Numbered from the stretch's first letter, positions 8,932 through 18,164 are shown. The stretch: 64,000 nucleotides of DNA from an uncultured Bacteroidales bacterium (GCA_937892255.1 CALAUL010000016.1:1-64000), one strand, 5' to 3'. The notes: generated by a model from the sequence alone, not told the origin. Program-made: numbers and translations.

Positions 8932-9801
8932 ATGGAATTAGAGAAAGATAAAATAGACGAGTTGTTGAATAACATGGGGACAGACAGAGAGCGTGTCAGG
9001 TCTGCCATGCGCATAGACGCTCGAAAATCGTCAGCATGGGAAGACGTAGAGAGCAAAACTTCGCATAAGATTGTTACCATGAGCAATTTGAAAGTGCTTT
9101 TGCGAGTGGCGGCCGTCTTTGCACCGCTGATTGTTGTCGGACTAATATGGAAGCTGAACGTTCAGAAGCCGGAGAGCTATGTATATACGACAACATCGCA
9201 ACGAGATACGGTCACTTTGGCAGATGGGACAACGGTGATAATGAACGTCCATAGCGAATTGAAGTACACTCAGACAAGCAAGGCAAGACGTGTAGAACTT
9301 GAAGGAATGGCGTATTTCGATGTTGCACATAACGATAATTTGCCTTTTGTCGTGACAGCCGACGAGGCAGAAGTCACAGTGCTTGGAACGAAATTCACAG
9401 TCGAGAACATCGAAGAACGCAACAGAATATGCGTTTCGGTCGACGAAGGAAAGGTTCGACTTAACGTCGACGATGAACACGTGGTACAGCTTTTGGCTAA
9501 TGACATAGCGCAGTGGCGTAACGACGGACATATAAGTGTTGTCAGAAAAAGAGAAGACGACAAGAGCTCATGGCTGAATGATTATATAAGTCTCAAAGAT
9601 GCGTCGTTGAGCGAAGTGACAGAAAAGCTGTTCAATCATTACACCGAGATAAACGGCATTGCAGATAATAGTGATTTGGACAGTATTAGAGTTACCACAA
9701 CATTTAACGCACAGTCGTTGTCAACAGTGTTAGACGAGTTGACAATACATTTTGGCAAAAAAATAAGTTTAGACAATGGATATTTGATAATATCTAATTA
9801 A
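8932..9801 (+). CDS. FecR-family anti-sigma/transmembrane regulator
   Basis: FecR-type proteins span the inner membrane, receive a signal from a TonB receptor's N-terminal domain and control an ECF sigma factor. From the ATG at 8932 (GGAG just upstream) the protein has 289 residues. It has a short cytoplasmic part (1-52), one membrane helix (about 53-75), a FecR beta domain (about 85-180, with LADGTTVIMN and VLGTKFTVE landmarks) and a C-terminal DUF4974-like domain (about 215-289). It lies just upstream of a TonB receptor that carries an STN signalling domain, as expected for a FecI/FecR/FecA set. The FecI-type sigma gene is not adjacent, which is unusual for the phylum. Confidence 0.88.
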   Translation: MELEKDKIDELLNNMGTDRERVRSAMRIDARKSSAWEDVESKTSHKIVTMSNLKVLLRVAAVFAPLIVVGLIWKLNVQKPESYVYTTTSQRDTVTLADGTTVIMNVHSELKYTQTSKARRVELEGMAYFDVAHNDNLPFVVTADEAEVTVLGTKFTVENIEERNRICVSVDEGKVRLNVDDEHVVQLLANDIAQWRNDGHISVVRKREDDKSSWLNDYISLKDASLSEVTEKLFNHYTEINGIADNSDLDSIRVTTTFNAQSLSTVLDELTIHFGKKISLDNGYLIISN

Positions 9802-9862
9802 TTTCGACCGCGCAAGGTTGAAAGAAACATGAAGTCTAATATTATATATGGTGATTTGTTTG

Positions 9863-9893
9863 TAAGGCGCATAATTATGCGCCTTATTTTTAT
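9863..9893 (+). terminator. 24-bp perfect palindrome plus T-run over the TonB receptor start
   Basis: Arms TAAGGCGCAT (9863-9872) and ATGCGCCTTA (9877-9886) flank the loop AATT and form a 10-bp perfect stem. TTTTTATT follows directly. This has the form of an intrinsic terminator, yet the best ATG of the TonB receptor (9877) lies in its 3' arm. It may attenuate transcription between fecR and the receptor, occlude the start codon, or bind a dimeric regulator. Confidence 0.6.
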
Positions 9894-12504
9894 TATGGCA
9901 ATAGCCATAGTAACACCGTTGAATGCGCAAGACAAAAGAGAATCGTTGTTGGAGAGAGAAGTCGTTTTGCCATCGGCATATAAGGGCGATAGTGAGTTGC
10001 TCATAAAACTCTTAGAGGAACAAACAGGGGTGCTCGTCAGTTATAGCAACAGAGTGTATGTCTCATCAGAAATAACTCTCAACTACCGCAAAGCCAAATT
10101 GCGAACATTCCTTGATGCTATCTTTACTCGGTACCCTGTTGACTATATCGAGTCGAGCGACAACAAGATAATTGTTGCACCGCAGAAGATACATTACTAT
10201 ACGTTATGTGGTTTTTGTCGTGATGCTCAAACGGGAGAATCCCTCATCGGTGCTAATGTATATGACTCGTTGCTGGTGGTGGGGCAGTCGACAAATGGAT
10301 ATGGCTTTTTTAGCATGAAATTACCCTCGGGCAAAGTGCCTTTGCGAGCATCGTATGTAGGTTATAATTCGGTTTGTCAAATGGTAGACTTGAAGAGTGA
10401 TACAATCGTGGTGTTGAGACTGCAACCATCGTTGATGCTCGAGTCGATAGACGTCATGGCAACGGAAGATATGGAGGTTAAGGCGGACATAGGAGTGGTG
10501 GATATACCGGTGAATTATGTCAAGAATATGCCTTCGTTGTTAGGCGAATCGGACGTTATAAGGGCATTTCAAATGACGCCCGGAGTACAGAGTGGCGAGG
10601 AAGGTTTTGGTGGAATGAGCGTCCGAGGCGGAAGTGCAGATCAGAATATATTGTTGTTGGACGATGTCCCGCTCTATAGCACATCACATTTGATGGGACT
10701 CTATTCGATATTCAACATAGAGTCCGTCAACAAAGCCAAACTTGTGAAGGGAGGCTTCCCGGCACGTTACGGAGGAAGATTGTCATCGGTAATAGACATC
10801 AAAACCAAAGAGGGTAATATGGAGAAATATGGTGGCTATGTCAATGTCGGACATCTCTCGTCAAATGCGACTCTCGAAGGACCAATTATCAAAAACAAAA
10901 TGTCGTTTATGGTATCCGGACGACGCACCTATTTCGACCTCTTCTCAGCAAAGATACAGAGCAATAAGGATAATAGATATTCGTTCTATTTCTACGATGT
11001 GACAGCCAAGCTCAACTATATCATTTCACCAAGAGACCGCGTATATGCGACATTCCTGGCCGGATATGACCACTTTGACTATGGTTATAACTATCGTGAT
11101 GTTCGTCTTACATATAGCGAGAATGATGTTCGTACAATAGCAGTAAGTGACAATCAGAAGATAAAGTGGGGAAGTCTGGTCTCGTCGTTGAGGTGGAATC
11201 ACATTTTCGGCAACTCGCTGTTTATGAATTTTACAGGCTTCTTAAGCAGATACCGTTTCCGAAACAACATGACAACTAACGACGGTCAAGATGCTTACGG
11301 ATATAAGCACAAGTATTTCAGCGGAATTCACGATCTTGGAAGCAGATTGGACTTTACGTTGTATCTGCCTCGATTGTCAAGTGTAATGCGTTTTGGAGCA
11401 AATATGTCCAATCATGTCTATACTCCGAGTGTCTCTATCATGACCGTGTCCGGAGATTCAACGGCAAATGCTGCGATAAGCAAACAAAACAGCAGGGAGT
11501 TGTATTGCATGGAATATCATGCATATTTGGAAGACGAGTTTCGTTTCGGACGGTTGACAGGAAACGTCGGTTTGCATTATTCGGCGTTTAAGCGAAAGGG
11601 TAGCGCTCATTATTCGAAGCTGGAGCCTCGTTTGTCGTTGGGATACGATATAACCAAATGGCTATCTGTCAAAGCCTCGTATTCTGACATGACGCAGTTT
11701 TTGCAGTTGGCAAGAATTGTCTCTGTGGCATCTCCTGCCGACATTTGGTTGCCAATATCGTCTAAACTTCCGACGCCTCGTTCGTGTTTGCTAAGTGCAG
11801 AGACGGCTATAAAGTTAAGAAAAAAACAAACGCTGACGGTAGAGGCTTATTATAAGAAGTTTGTTCATGTGCAGACATACAAGAGTTCGTCGTTGTTGAT
11901 GCTTGTAGACATGAAGACCTGGGACGATATGTTCATTGATGGTGATGGATATTCAAAGGGATTAGAGATATTTTTTCACCGTCATAGTGGACGTCTGACA
12001 GGGTGGCTTGGCTATACATGGAGCAAGTCGCGCAATAGGTTTGAGGAGACAAATGGAGGAAGATATTTCCCATCAGACAATGATAGGACACACTCTATTG
12101 TCGTCAACGGCGCATACCGTCTGACGGATAATATGGATTTGGGAGTGTCGTGGAACTACAATACCGGAGCACCCGTCACGATATCGGACAGCAGATATGT
12201 GATAGAGGGCGATGAGGCAAATGTCAATGCTCCGATGTTTTCAATAGAGGGCGAACGAAACGGCTATCGTATGCCCGACTCACATACGCTCAGCATAGGT
12301 TTTAATATCCACAAGCAACGCAAGAAAACAAGCACAGTGTTGAGTGTAGGTGTGTATAATGTTTATTCGCAAAAAAATCCTATGTTTGTCTATTGGAAGC
12401 AAGAGCCAAACGGTGTAGGATTTGACAATAGCCATTACGAACTAAAACAGTTCAGCCTCATAGCTTGGCCATGGCCCTATATGCGATATAGTATTAAATT
12501 CTAA
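9877..12504 (+). CDS. TonB-dependent receptor with STN signalling domain
   Basis: This outer-membrane receptor takes up an unidentified ligand using TonB energy. From the ATG at 9877 it has 875 residues. It has a signal peptide ending Asn-Ala-Gln (about 1-18), an STN domain that contacts the FecR periplasmic part (about 30-105), a carboxypeptidase-regulatory-like domain (about 110-200), a plug with MSVRGGSADQN and PARYGGRLSSVIDIK landmarks (about 215-320), and a beta-barrel to the C-terminus ending in Phe. An upstream ATG at 9829 is open but would put 16 extra residues before the signal peptide. The next gene (DUF4249 lipoprotein) overlaps the stop by one base, a common receptor/lipoprotein pairing in this phylum. 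Confidence 0.9.
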   Translation: MRLIFIMAIAIVTPLNAQDKRESLLEREVVLPSAYKGDSELLIKLLEEQTGVLVSYSNRVYVSSEITLNYRKAKLRTFLDAIFTRYPVDYIESSDNKIIVAPQKIHYYTLCGFCRDAQTGESLIGANVYDSLLVVGQSTNGYGFFSMKLPSGKVPLRASYVGYNSVCQMVDLKSDTIVVLRLQPSLMLESIDVMATEDMEVKADIGVVDIPVNYVKNMPSLLGESDVIRAFQMTPGVQSGEEGFGGMSVRGGSADQNILLLDDVPLYSTSHLMGLYSIFNIESVNKAKLVKGGFPARYGGRLSSVIDIKTKEGNMEKYGGYVNVGHLSSNATLEGPIIKNKMSFMVSGRRTYFDLFSAKIQSNKDNRYSFYFYDVTAKLNYIISPRDRVYATFLAGYDHFDYGYNYRDVRLTYSENDVRTIAVSDNQKIKWGSLVSSLRWNHIFGNSLFMNFTGFLSRYRFRNNMTTNDGQDAYGYKHKYFSGIHDLGSRLDFTLYLPRLSSVMRFGANMSNHVYTPSVSIMTVSGDSTANAAISKQNSRELYCMEYHAYLEDEFRFGRLTGNVGLHYSAFKRKGSAHYSKLEPRLSLGYDITKWLSVKASYSDMTQFLQLARIVSVASPADIWLPISSKLPTPRSCLLSAETAIKLRKKQTLTVEAYYKKFVHVQTYKSSSLLMLVDMKTWDDMFIDGDGYSKGLEIFFHRHSGRLTGWLGYTWSKSRNRFEETNGGRYFPSDNDRTHSIVVNGAYRLTDNMDLGVSWNYNTGAPVTISDSRYVIEGDEANVNAPMFSIEGERNGYRMPDSHTLSIGFNIHKQRKKTSTVLSVGVYNVYSQKNPMFVYWKQEPNGVGFDNSHYELKQFSLIAWPWPYMRYSIKF

Positions 12505-13397
12505 TGAAGAGATACGGGTGGAACATAATAATAGTGTTGATGGTCTTGGTCTTATCGTGTGAGACGGCATCAGATATAAGATTGCGGAAGGGAGCCACAT
12601 CGTCGGTCATGACATCATTCGTCTATCCGGATAGCGTCGTGACTGTGAATGTCTATGGAACAGTCTCGGTGTTGGATACCACCAGAGTGTCGGACTTGGG
12701 GAATGGTGAAGTGCGTTTGAATGTACAAGGAGAGAGCGCAACACGTTACGTCGTAGACGGCAGTCATAGTGCTAAGTTTGGTTATCCTGATGTAAAAGAA
12801 GGAGACACGGTCTCTATATTGGCGATGTTCGGCGATACTGAAATGTCGGCAAAGACATATATCCCCACAAGACCGGAGATGACAATGATAGATACTATGT
12901 ATAATACTACCATGGATCGTATGTATTTCTTTATTGAAATGTCCGACGCGCCTACTACGCCCGATTATTATCAGCTCATCTTGACACGCAAATACATCAA
13001 CGAGAAGGGACATCAAGTGAAAGAAGCGATTGAGTGCAACTATTATGATTATCTGTTTTATCAAGCAACAATTGGACTTACTCAAACATTTATAGGGCTC
13101 TTTGCCGATGAGACAATAAACGGTCAGCAATATACGTTGAAGTTGTCGATACCGGTAGCTGATATATGGAAAGACGTTCCGGAGGAAAATGATGTTGCGA
13201 TAGATATAGCGTTGTATCATCATACGGAAGACTATTACCTATATGCCCGTTCGGTAGCTTCGGTTGAGAGCTATCTCTTATTGCCCGTATTCATGAGCTC
13301 TAATGTGTATTCCAACGTAGATGGAGGCTTCGGAATCGTATCGGGAATGTCTTGTGAAGTAGAAACAATAGTATTCAACAGAAATAAAATAGAATAA
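12504..13397 (+). CDS. DUF4249 family outer-membrane lipoprotein
   Basis: The 297-residue protein has a lipoprotein signal peptide (lipobox VLSC, Cys19) and beta-rich sequence. An early segment resembles the DUF4249 family: a TSFVYPDSVVTVNVYGTVSV-type stretch followed by a Gly-Asp-rich middle. DUF4249 lipoproteins are encoded beside TonB receptors with regulatory N-terminal domains and are presumed surface partners of the receptor. Their ligand is unknown. Its ATG overlaps the receptor stop by one base, implying translational coupling, and trxB starts 3 bases after its stop. Confidence 0.8.
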   Translation: MKRYGWNIIIVLMVLVLSCETASDIRLRKGATSSVMTSFVYPDSVVTVNVYGTVSVLDTTRVSDLGNGEVRLNVQGESATRYVVDGSHSAKFGYPDVKEGDTVSILAMFGDTEMSAKTYIPTRPEMTMIDTMYNTTMDRMYFFIEMSDAPTTPDYYQLILTRKYINEKGHQVKEAIECNYYDYLFYQATIGLTQTFIGLFADETINGQQYTLKLSIPVADIWKDVPEENDVAIDIALYHHTEDYYLYARSVASVESYLLLPVFMSSNVYSNVDGGFGIVSGMSCEVETIVFNRNKIE

Positions 13398-13399
13398 AA

Positions 13400-14326
13400 A
13401 TGAACACAATCACATGTAAATTACTTATCATAGGTTCGGGGCCGGCAGGATATACCGCAGGTATTTACGCATCGAGAGCAATGTTGTCTCCGATATTATA
13501 TACCGGCGGACAACCCGGTGGACAGCTGACAACAACAACAGAAATCGAAAACTATCCGGGCTTCCCAAATGGAAAGAACTGCTTTGAACTGATGGACGAC
13601 ATGCGACGTCAGGCCGAGAAGTTCGGAACAATAGTGAAAGATGGCCGCATTGTCGACTTGGACACATCAGTATATCCTTTCGTTGCAAAGAGTGACATGG
13701 GAGATACGATAGAGGCATCGGCAGTTATCATTGCCACGGGTGCAACGGCAAGATATTTGGGTTTGCCCGAAGAACAGAAATATATAGGTATGGGATTGTC
13801 GGCATGTGCTACATGCGATGGTTTTTTCTACAGAGGGAAAGATGTCGGAGTCGTAGGAGGTGGCGACACAGCGGTAGAGGAGGCTTTATATCTGTCAGAA
13901 TTGGCAAGGAAGGTATATCTCATAGTGCGTCGTGATGAGCTTAGAGCATCGAAGATAATGGTTGAAAGAGTGCTCAACAATGACAAGATAGAGGTGTTGT
14001 TTAAACATCAAGTGTCGAGACTCAATGGAGAAAACGGACTTGAGTCGGTACTATTAAAGAGTGAAAGTGGCGAACGACTCTATGCCATGGACGGACTGTT
14101 TATGGCCATAGGACGAAAACCCAACTCATCGATATATACGTCGATAGAGAAAGACGAACAAGGGTATATACTGACTCGCGGCGAAACTACACAAACAAAT
14201 GTTGAAGGTGTATTTGCATGCGGAGATGTGTGTGACCCTGTTTATCGTCAGGCTATAGTAGCAGCTGCAAGTGGTTGCAAAGCCGCTAAAGATGCAGAAC
14301 GTTGGCTGAACAGAAAAGCAGATTAA
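13400..14326 (+). CDS. trxB: thioredoxin-disulfide reductase
   Basis: TrxB is the cytosolic FAD enzyme that transfers electrons from NADPH to thioredoxin. The 308 residues match the low-molecular-weight bacterial type. The FAD-binding GSGPAG is at 12-17, the redox-active CATC is at 136-139, the NADPH-binding GGGDTA is at 153-158, and a GVFACGDV FAD motif is near the C-terminus. It starts 3 bases after the DUF4249 lipoprotein gene with no room for a separate promoter, so it probably rides on the FecR/TonB transcript. A strong terminator follows. Confidence 0.95.
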   Translation: MNTITCKLLIIGSGPAGYTAGIYASRAMLSPILYTGGQPGGQLTTTTEIENYPGFPNGKNCFELMDDMRRQAEKFGTIVKDGRIVDLDTSVYPFVAKSDMGDTIEASAVIIATGATARYLGLPEEQKYIGMGLSACATCDGFFYRGKDVGVVGGGDTAVEEALYLSELARKVYLIVRRDELRASKIMVERVLNNDKIEVLFKHQVSRLNGENGLESVLLKSESGERLYAMDGLFMAIGRKPNSSIYTSIEKDEQGYILTRGETTQTNVEGVFACGDVCDPVYRQAIVAAASGCKAAKDAERWLNRKAD

Positions 14327-14352
14327 CGAGAGTCAGATAATGACGAAAAAAC

Positions 14353-14391
14353 AAAGAAGTCGGAACAAAATAGTGTTGTTCCGACTTCTTT
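14353..14391. terminator. strong bidirectional terminator between trxB and floA
   Basis: A perfect 16-bp stem pairs 14353-14368 (AAAGAAGTCGGAACAA) with 14376-14391, around a 7-base loop. It is flanked by an A-run before and TATTTT after, so it can stop transcription from either side between two convergent units. Confidence 0.92.
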
Positions 14392-14413
14392 ATTTTCAGT
14401 AGGACTACTTCTA

Positions 14414-15391
14414 TTATTTATTAGATGTAGTCTGTGGTTTTGCTATGGATTCGCGCATGGCAGTATCTGCCTGCATATTCTGATAACGCACATAATCCAT
14501 AATGCCCATGTTCCCGGAGCGGAAGGCTTCTGCCATTGCTAAAGGCACTTCAGCTTCAGCTTCGATAACTTTTGCGCGAGCTTCTTGAGCTTTAGCTTTC
14601 ATCTCTTGTTCAAGAGCTACAGCCATAGCGCGTCGTTCCTCAGCTTTTGCTTGTGCGATGTTTTTGTCGGCTTCGGCCTGGTCTATTTGCAATCCGGCAC
14701 CGATGTTTTTGCCTATGTCGATATCCGCAATGTCGATAGAGAGTATCTCAAAAGCTGTTCCTGCGTCCAAACCTTTTTCGAGAACTACCTTAGATATGCT
14801 GTCAGGGTTTTCGAGTACCGTCTTGTGAGAGTCAGAAGAACCGATAGACGATACAATGCCCTCTCCTACACGAGCCAAAACTGTCTCTTCTCCCGCTCCA
14901 CCAACGAGCTGCTTTATGTTGGCTCTGACAGTTACACGAGCTTTGGCAATAAGCTGAATACCATCTTTGGCAACAGCCGTAACAGGAGGAGTGTCAATGA
15001 CTTTAGGATTTACCGACATCTGCACTGCCTCAAATACGTCACGTCCTGCCAAGTCGATAGCGGTAGCCATCTGGAATGAGAGTGTTATGTTTGCTTTGTT
15101 GGCTGATACAAGAGCGTGAACAACGCTTCGTACATGTCCGCCCGCAAGATAGTGTGCTTCCAATTCATCGCGACGTATCTGTGCCAAGCCGGCTTTGTGA
15201 GCTTCTATCATTGCCTGAACGATGATGCTGGGAGGTACTTTTCTTATTCGCATCAGTACGAGTTGCAACAAGGAGATTTTCACTCCCGAGACAACAGCAG
15301 AAAACCATAGTACTACGGGAACGTAGTAGAAAAATACTATCACAGCAATTACTATCGCTACAATGAGTATAACCGGAGTTAATGCTTCCAT
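14414..15391 (-). CDS. floA: flotillin-like protein FloA
   Basis: FloA is a membrane-scaffolding protein of functional membrane microdomains, in the SPFH/flotillin group. The 325 residues fit the family. An N-terminal hydrophobic hairpin (about 5-50) is followed by the conserved long SPFH-type region (landmarks LELEAHYLAGGHV-like near 80 and VNPKVIDTPPV near 130). A charged coiled-coil rich in Ala, Glu and Lys (about 230-290, EAEAEVPLAMAEAFRSG) comes next. It is encoded 44 bases downstream of the SPOR-domain gene on the same strand and is likely co-transcribed with it. Confidence 0.92.
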   Translation of the reverse strand: MEALTPVILIVAIVIAVIVFFYYVPVVLWFSAVVSGVKISLLQLVLMRIRKVPPSIIVQAMIEAHKAGLAQIRRDELEAHYLAGGHVRSVVHALVSANKANITLSFQMATAIDLAGRDVFEAVQMSVNPKVIDTPPVTAVAKDGIQLIAKARVTVRANIKQLVGGAGEETVLARVGEGIVSSIGSSDSHKTVLENPDSISKVVLEKGLDAGTAFEILSIDIADIDIGKNIGAGLQIDQAEADKNIAQAKAEERRAMAVALEQEMKAKAQEARAKVIEAEAEVPLAMAEAFRSGNMGIMDYVRYQNMQADTAMRESIAKPQTTSNK

Positions 15392-15435
15392 TTGTTTAAT
15401 TGTTAAGTAGTTAATAATTATTCGATAATCACGTA

Positions 15436-18003
15436 TTATTCTAATTTCTGAGCTTCTGTGAGCTTGATTTGTTTGTCATTTAGGAATGCAACAATAAACG
15501 CACCAGCAAAACCTCTGTTTTTGATTTCGCTTAGGTTCTCAAAAGCCTCTTTATACGAGCTGTAAGCTCCTTCGAAGTATTTTGTAAGTCCCTTATCAGG
15601 AACGGGTTGAGTGGTTATGAGGCTTAGTGACTCTAAGGCTTGAGTGTTAGGTTTGTTGCGGAATACTCCGAGCTGAATGCGATATACGGGCTTATTGTTT
15701 TGAACCTCTGTCGTTGTTGCAACGGGAGCTTCAATAGGTGTCGGAGGTGTGACTTTTGCGACGTTTGTCGTTGTGTCCGGATTTGTATTTGGCGTTGCTT
15801 TTTGGGAAATCTCTTCCATGTCGTGAGCCTCAAGCGTAAAGACGATATCTCCCTTTTTAGCCGTTGTGGTGTCGACAGAAGCCAATGCAGATGTCACGCC
15901 AAACGGTTCGGCGAGAAGTTGTTTTTTGTTTGGGAACGGGAATGAGCCATCGAGATGACCGGCTAATCTGCTTATGCCTTTGGTTAGAGATATTACGCCT
16001 CTTTTTTTCATCGTCATGGCCTTTGCGAGTTCTTCTGCTCCGTCTTCCGTTCTGACTTTCTCGACAAGGCTGAAGTCTCGTTCTGCTGACGTCTTGAACG
16101 GTTCTATTTCGCTAAAGTCAATATTCGGCTGATTGTCAAGTGTCTGTTGATAGCGGTCGTCGATGACGTTGTACATTTGGTCCAATGATGTGTTGTACAG
16201 CACGTTTGAAGCTAACAAGAGGTAGTCGATTCGTTCTTGCAAATCGGAGTAAGACAACTTTTTATTCTCGCCACTGACTTCTACAGTTACATTGTTGAGA
16301 GCTTTTTCACGCAGTTTCTCTGACTCGAGGGACAGTACACCTGCCCACGAATACAAGCTGTCGGCTTCTATGAGCTCAGTGAGTTCTTCGGCGTTGAAGA
16401 CGGCTCTAAAGTCTTCGTTTATGTCGAGAAAGTTTTTCTCAAAAAGAACTTCCGAATATATTTCGAAGTTTTCAGGTTTCAATAACTCTTCCCAGTTGAA
16501 ACGTATTGGAGAACGTTTGATTTTTAGTTTGTCAAGAGGTGTATATTTGCCCGAAGCAATGAGTTCGGATAATGTTGCGTTCTCTGTCTTGCGAACAAAA
16601 GAATACATCTCTTTCAGGTTGTCTTCGAGTTCGTATACTTTACGTTCTATTTTGAGAACTTCTGCTATTATTTTGTTACGCTCTTCGTCCGATGGAGAAT
16701 CCATGAATAATTTGCGTTTCGCACTCATGACAGTCCAAAGACTATCTTTTTCATTCTGTAGGGCAAGGGCTTGACTGTAATGCAGTTTGGCTTGTTCGTT
16801 TCTGAAGTGTTCCCATTGAGTATATGTCAATGAGTCATTTATTTCGAGGTTGAATTTGCTTGTCTCTTTGGTTACGCTGAAGGATGCTTTTGTTGTTTCG
16901 TCTTTGACTACATTGTCACGCATTTCGGAGAGAGATGGGTCAATGGCAAGGGCAGAGGCTTTTCGTATCTCCTCTGTGCTTTGGGCAAAAGAGCGTATTA
17001 CGCTTTCGTCCCATAGAATTTCGTAAACCATCACGGAATCAGGAGAAGTCTCTCTGTTGGAAGCAAACCACGCTCTCGAGCGAAATTCATCTCCAACGAA
17101 TAAGTAATCGTCAAAGGCGGAGTTGAACGGGACGCCCATATTAACTGGTTGTGTAAAAGAACGGCTTTCGATGTCGTATGTGGTTCGATAGATGTCGTAT
17201 CCACCCATTCCTCCGTCTCTGTTGCTTGCGAAGTAGAGCGTTGTGCCGTCAGTCATCATGACGGGGGTTTTGTTGCTTGCATCTGATTCGAGTCCGGCGA
17301 GAGGAATCATGTCTCCCCAACCGTCAAGCAAGCGTTCTATTTTGTATAGCGACTCTTTGCCTTCGTTGTTGGAGAGGGAGAAGTATACAACATCGCCACG
17401 TTCCGTTTGATAGAGAATGCCGTTGGGGTCTATGTCGGATTCAAAAAAGTCTCGATTGTATTGTATTTGGCCCACTTCTCGAGATGGATTGTAGACGAAT
17501 AGAAGACTGTCAGGCAATATCCGGTATTTGTCAATGACCTTGACATTAAATAATTTGCTGGCCAATGGAAGAGAGTTGTTGCACTCGTTGCTCCACATTT
17601 GAGCTTGCGAGATGAGCTTTGTATCTCGAGCGGTTTTGAGGAATCTGTCAAAGGCTTGTATAGCAGATTCGAATTCGTATGAGAGTTGGTATGCGCGCCC
17701 AAGGTAGAAGTACGAGTTTGCAACAAAGCCTTTTACTTGAGCGAACTTTAGACGACGCAATCCTTCTGAGATATTGGTGTTGGAGGCTACATACGAAGCT
17801 CCGAGGTAATAATTGGCTTTTGCATCGCGCTCCAATTTGTTCATCTGGGGTACTATATACTCGATGACGCCTTTGTAATTTTCTTTTTCAAACTCTTGAA
17901 TAGCAGGCTTGATATTGTTTTGTGCCTGAATGGTTTGTCCTATTATTAGTGCGATAAATATAGAACAGTGTTTAAGTTTTTCTTTTATCATCATGTTCGC
18001 CAT
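15436..18003 (-). CDS. TPR/PD40 beta-propeller protein with C-terminal SPOR domain
   Basis: The 855-residue exported protein starts with a signal peptide ending Ile-Gln-Ala-Gln. TPR-like helices (about 30-140) are followed by a partial WD40-like PD40 propeller (about 200-345, with ASNRDGGMGGYDIY as the signature blade). A long charged, probably coiled-coil region (about 380-650), a Pro/Thr-rich linker (about 735-775) and a SPOR domain (about 775-850, starting VYRIQLGVF) follow. SPOR domains bind glycan strands stripped of stem peptides, typically at the division septum. The gene is divergent from the dcw cluster and upstream of floA. TPR-PD40 parts recall T9SS/OmpA-type envelope proteins, but no OmpA domain is present. 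The function is inferred as envelope or septal scaffolding. Confidence 0.78.
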   Translation of the reverse strand: MANMMIKEKLKHCSIFIALIIGQTIQAQNNIKPAIQEFEKENYKGVIEYIVPQMNKLERDAKANYYLGASYVASNTNISEGLRRLKFAQVKGFVANSYFYLGRAYQLSYEFESAIQAFDRFLKTARDTKLISQAQMWSNECNNSLPLASKLFNVKVIDKYRILPDSLLFVYNPSREVGQIQYNRDFFESDIDPNGILYQTERGDVVYFSLSNNEGKESLYKIERLLDGWGDMIPLAGLESDASNKTPVMMTDGTTLYFASNRDGGMGGYDIYRTTYDIESRSFTQPVNMGVPFNSAFDDYLFVGDEFRSRAWFASNRETSPDSVMVYEILWDESVIRSFAQSTEEIRKASALAIDPSLSEMRDNVVKDETTKASFSVTKETSKFNLEINDSLTYTQWEHFRNEQAKLHYSQALALQNEKDSLWTVMSAKRKLFMDSPSDEERNKIIAEVLKIERKVYELEDNLKEMYSFVRKTENATLSELIASGKYTPLDKLKIKRSPIRFNWEELLKPENFEIYSEVLFEKNFLDINEDFRAVFNAEELTELIEADSLYSWAGVLSLESEKLREKALNNVTVEVSGENKKLSYSDLQERIDYLLLASNVLYNTSLDQMYNVIDDRYQQTLDNQPNIDFSEIEPFKTSAERDFSLVEKVRTEDGAEELAKAMTMKKRGVISLTKGISRLAGHLDGSFPFPNKKQLLAEPFGVTSALASVDTTTAKKGDIVFTLEAHDMEEISQKATPNTNPDTTTNVAKVTPPTPIEAPVATTTEVQNNKPVYRIQLGVFRNKPNTQALESLSLITTQPVPDKGLTKYFEGAYSSYKEAFENLSEIKNRGFAGAFIVAFLNDKQIKLTEAQKLE

Positions 18004-18020
18004 AACTCCTTTTAAAAAGC

Positions 18021-18028
18021 CAAATATA
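18021..18028 (-). promoter_or_regulatory. -7 box TATATTTG for the SPOR-protein gene
   Basis: On the minus strand TATATTTG lies 17 bases before the ATG at 18003 and matches TAnnTTTG. A -33 TTG at the usual spacing is not evident. Confidence 0.4.
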
Positions 18029-18133
18029 TACTATTTAATCGAAATAATGAAAATAAGTTGGTGCAATTAATTTTAAACCCTTTTTCAGTGGGCAGTTAAG
18101 GTTAAAAACTCATATAAAAAGCAGATGTCATAG

Positions 18134-18164
18134 TTGTTTTATAAAATATATTGACTATATTTAC
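18134..18164 (+). promoter_or_regulatory. candidate promoter of the dcw cluster
   Basis: TTG (18134-18136) and TATATTTA (18156-18163) are separated by 19 bases. This resembles the Bacteroidota -33/-7 pair (TTG, TAnnTTTG) with one mismatch in the -7 box. It lies about 60 bases before rsmH. The 219-base gap to the divergent SPOR gene has no mraZ and no other ORF. Confidence 0.45.

Noticed and set aside
9829..9876. Longer start for the TonB receptor at 9829
   Set aside because: It would place 16 residues ahead of a clear signal peptide. The ATG at 9877 gives a normal n-region, though the overlapping hairpin leaves some doubt.
12615..13223. 202-residue open frame antisense to the DUF4249 gene
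   Set aside because: It is fully inside a real gene, has low-complexity Ile/Ser/Tyr/Arg/His-rich sequence typical of antisense frames, and no family signature.
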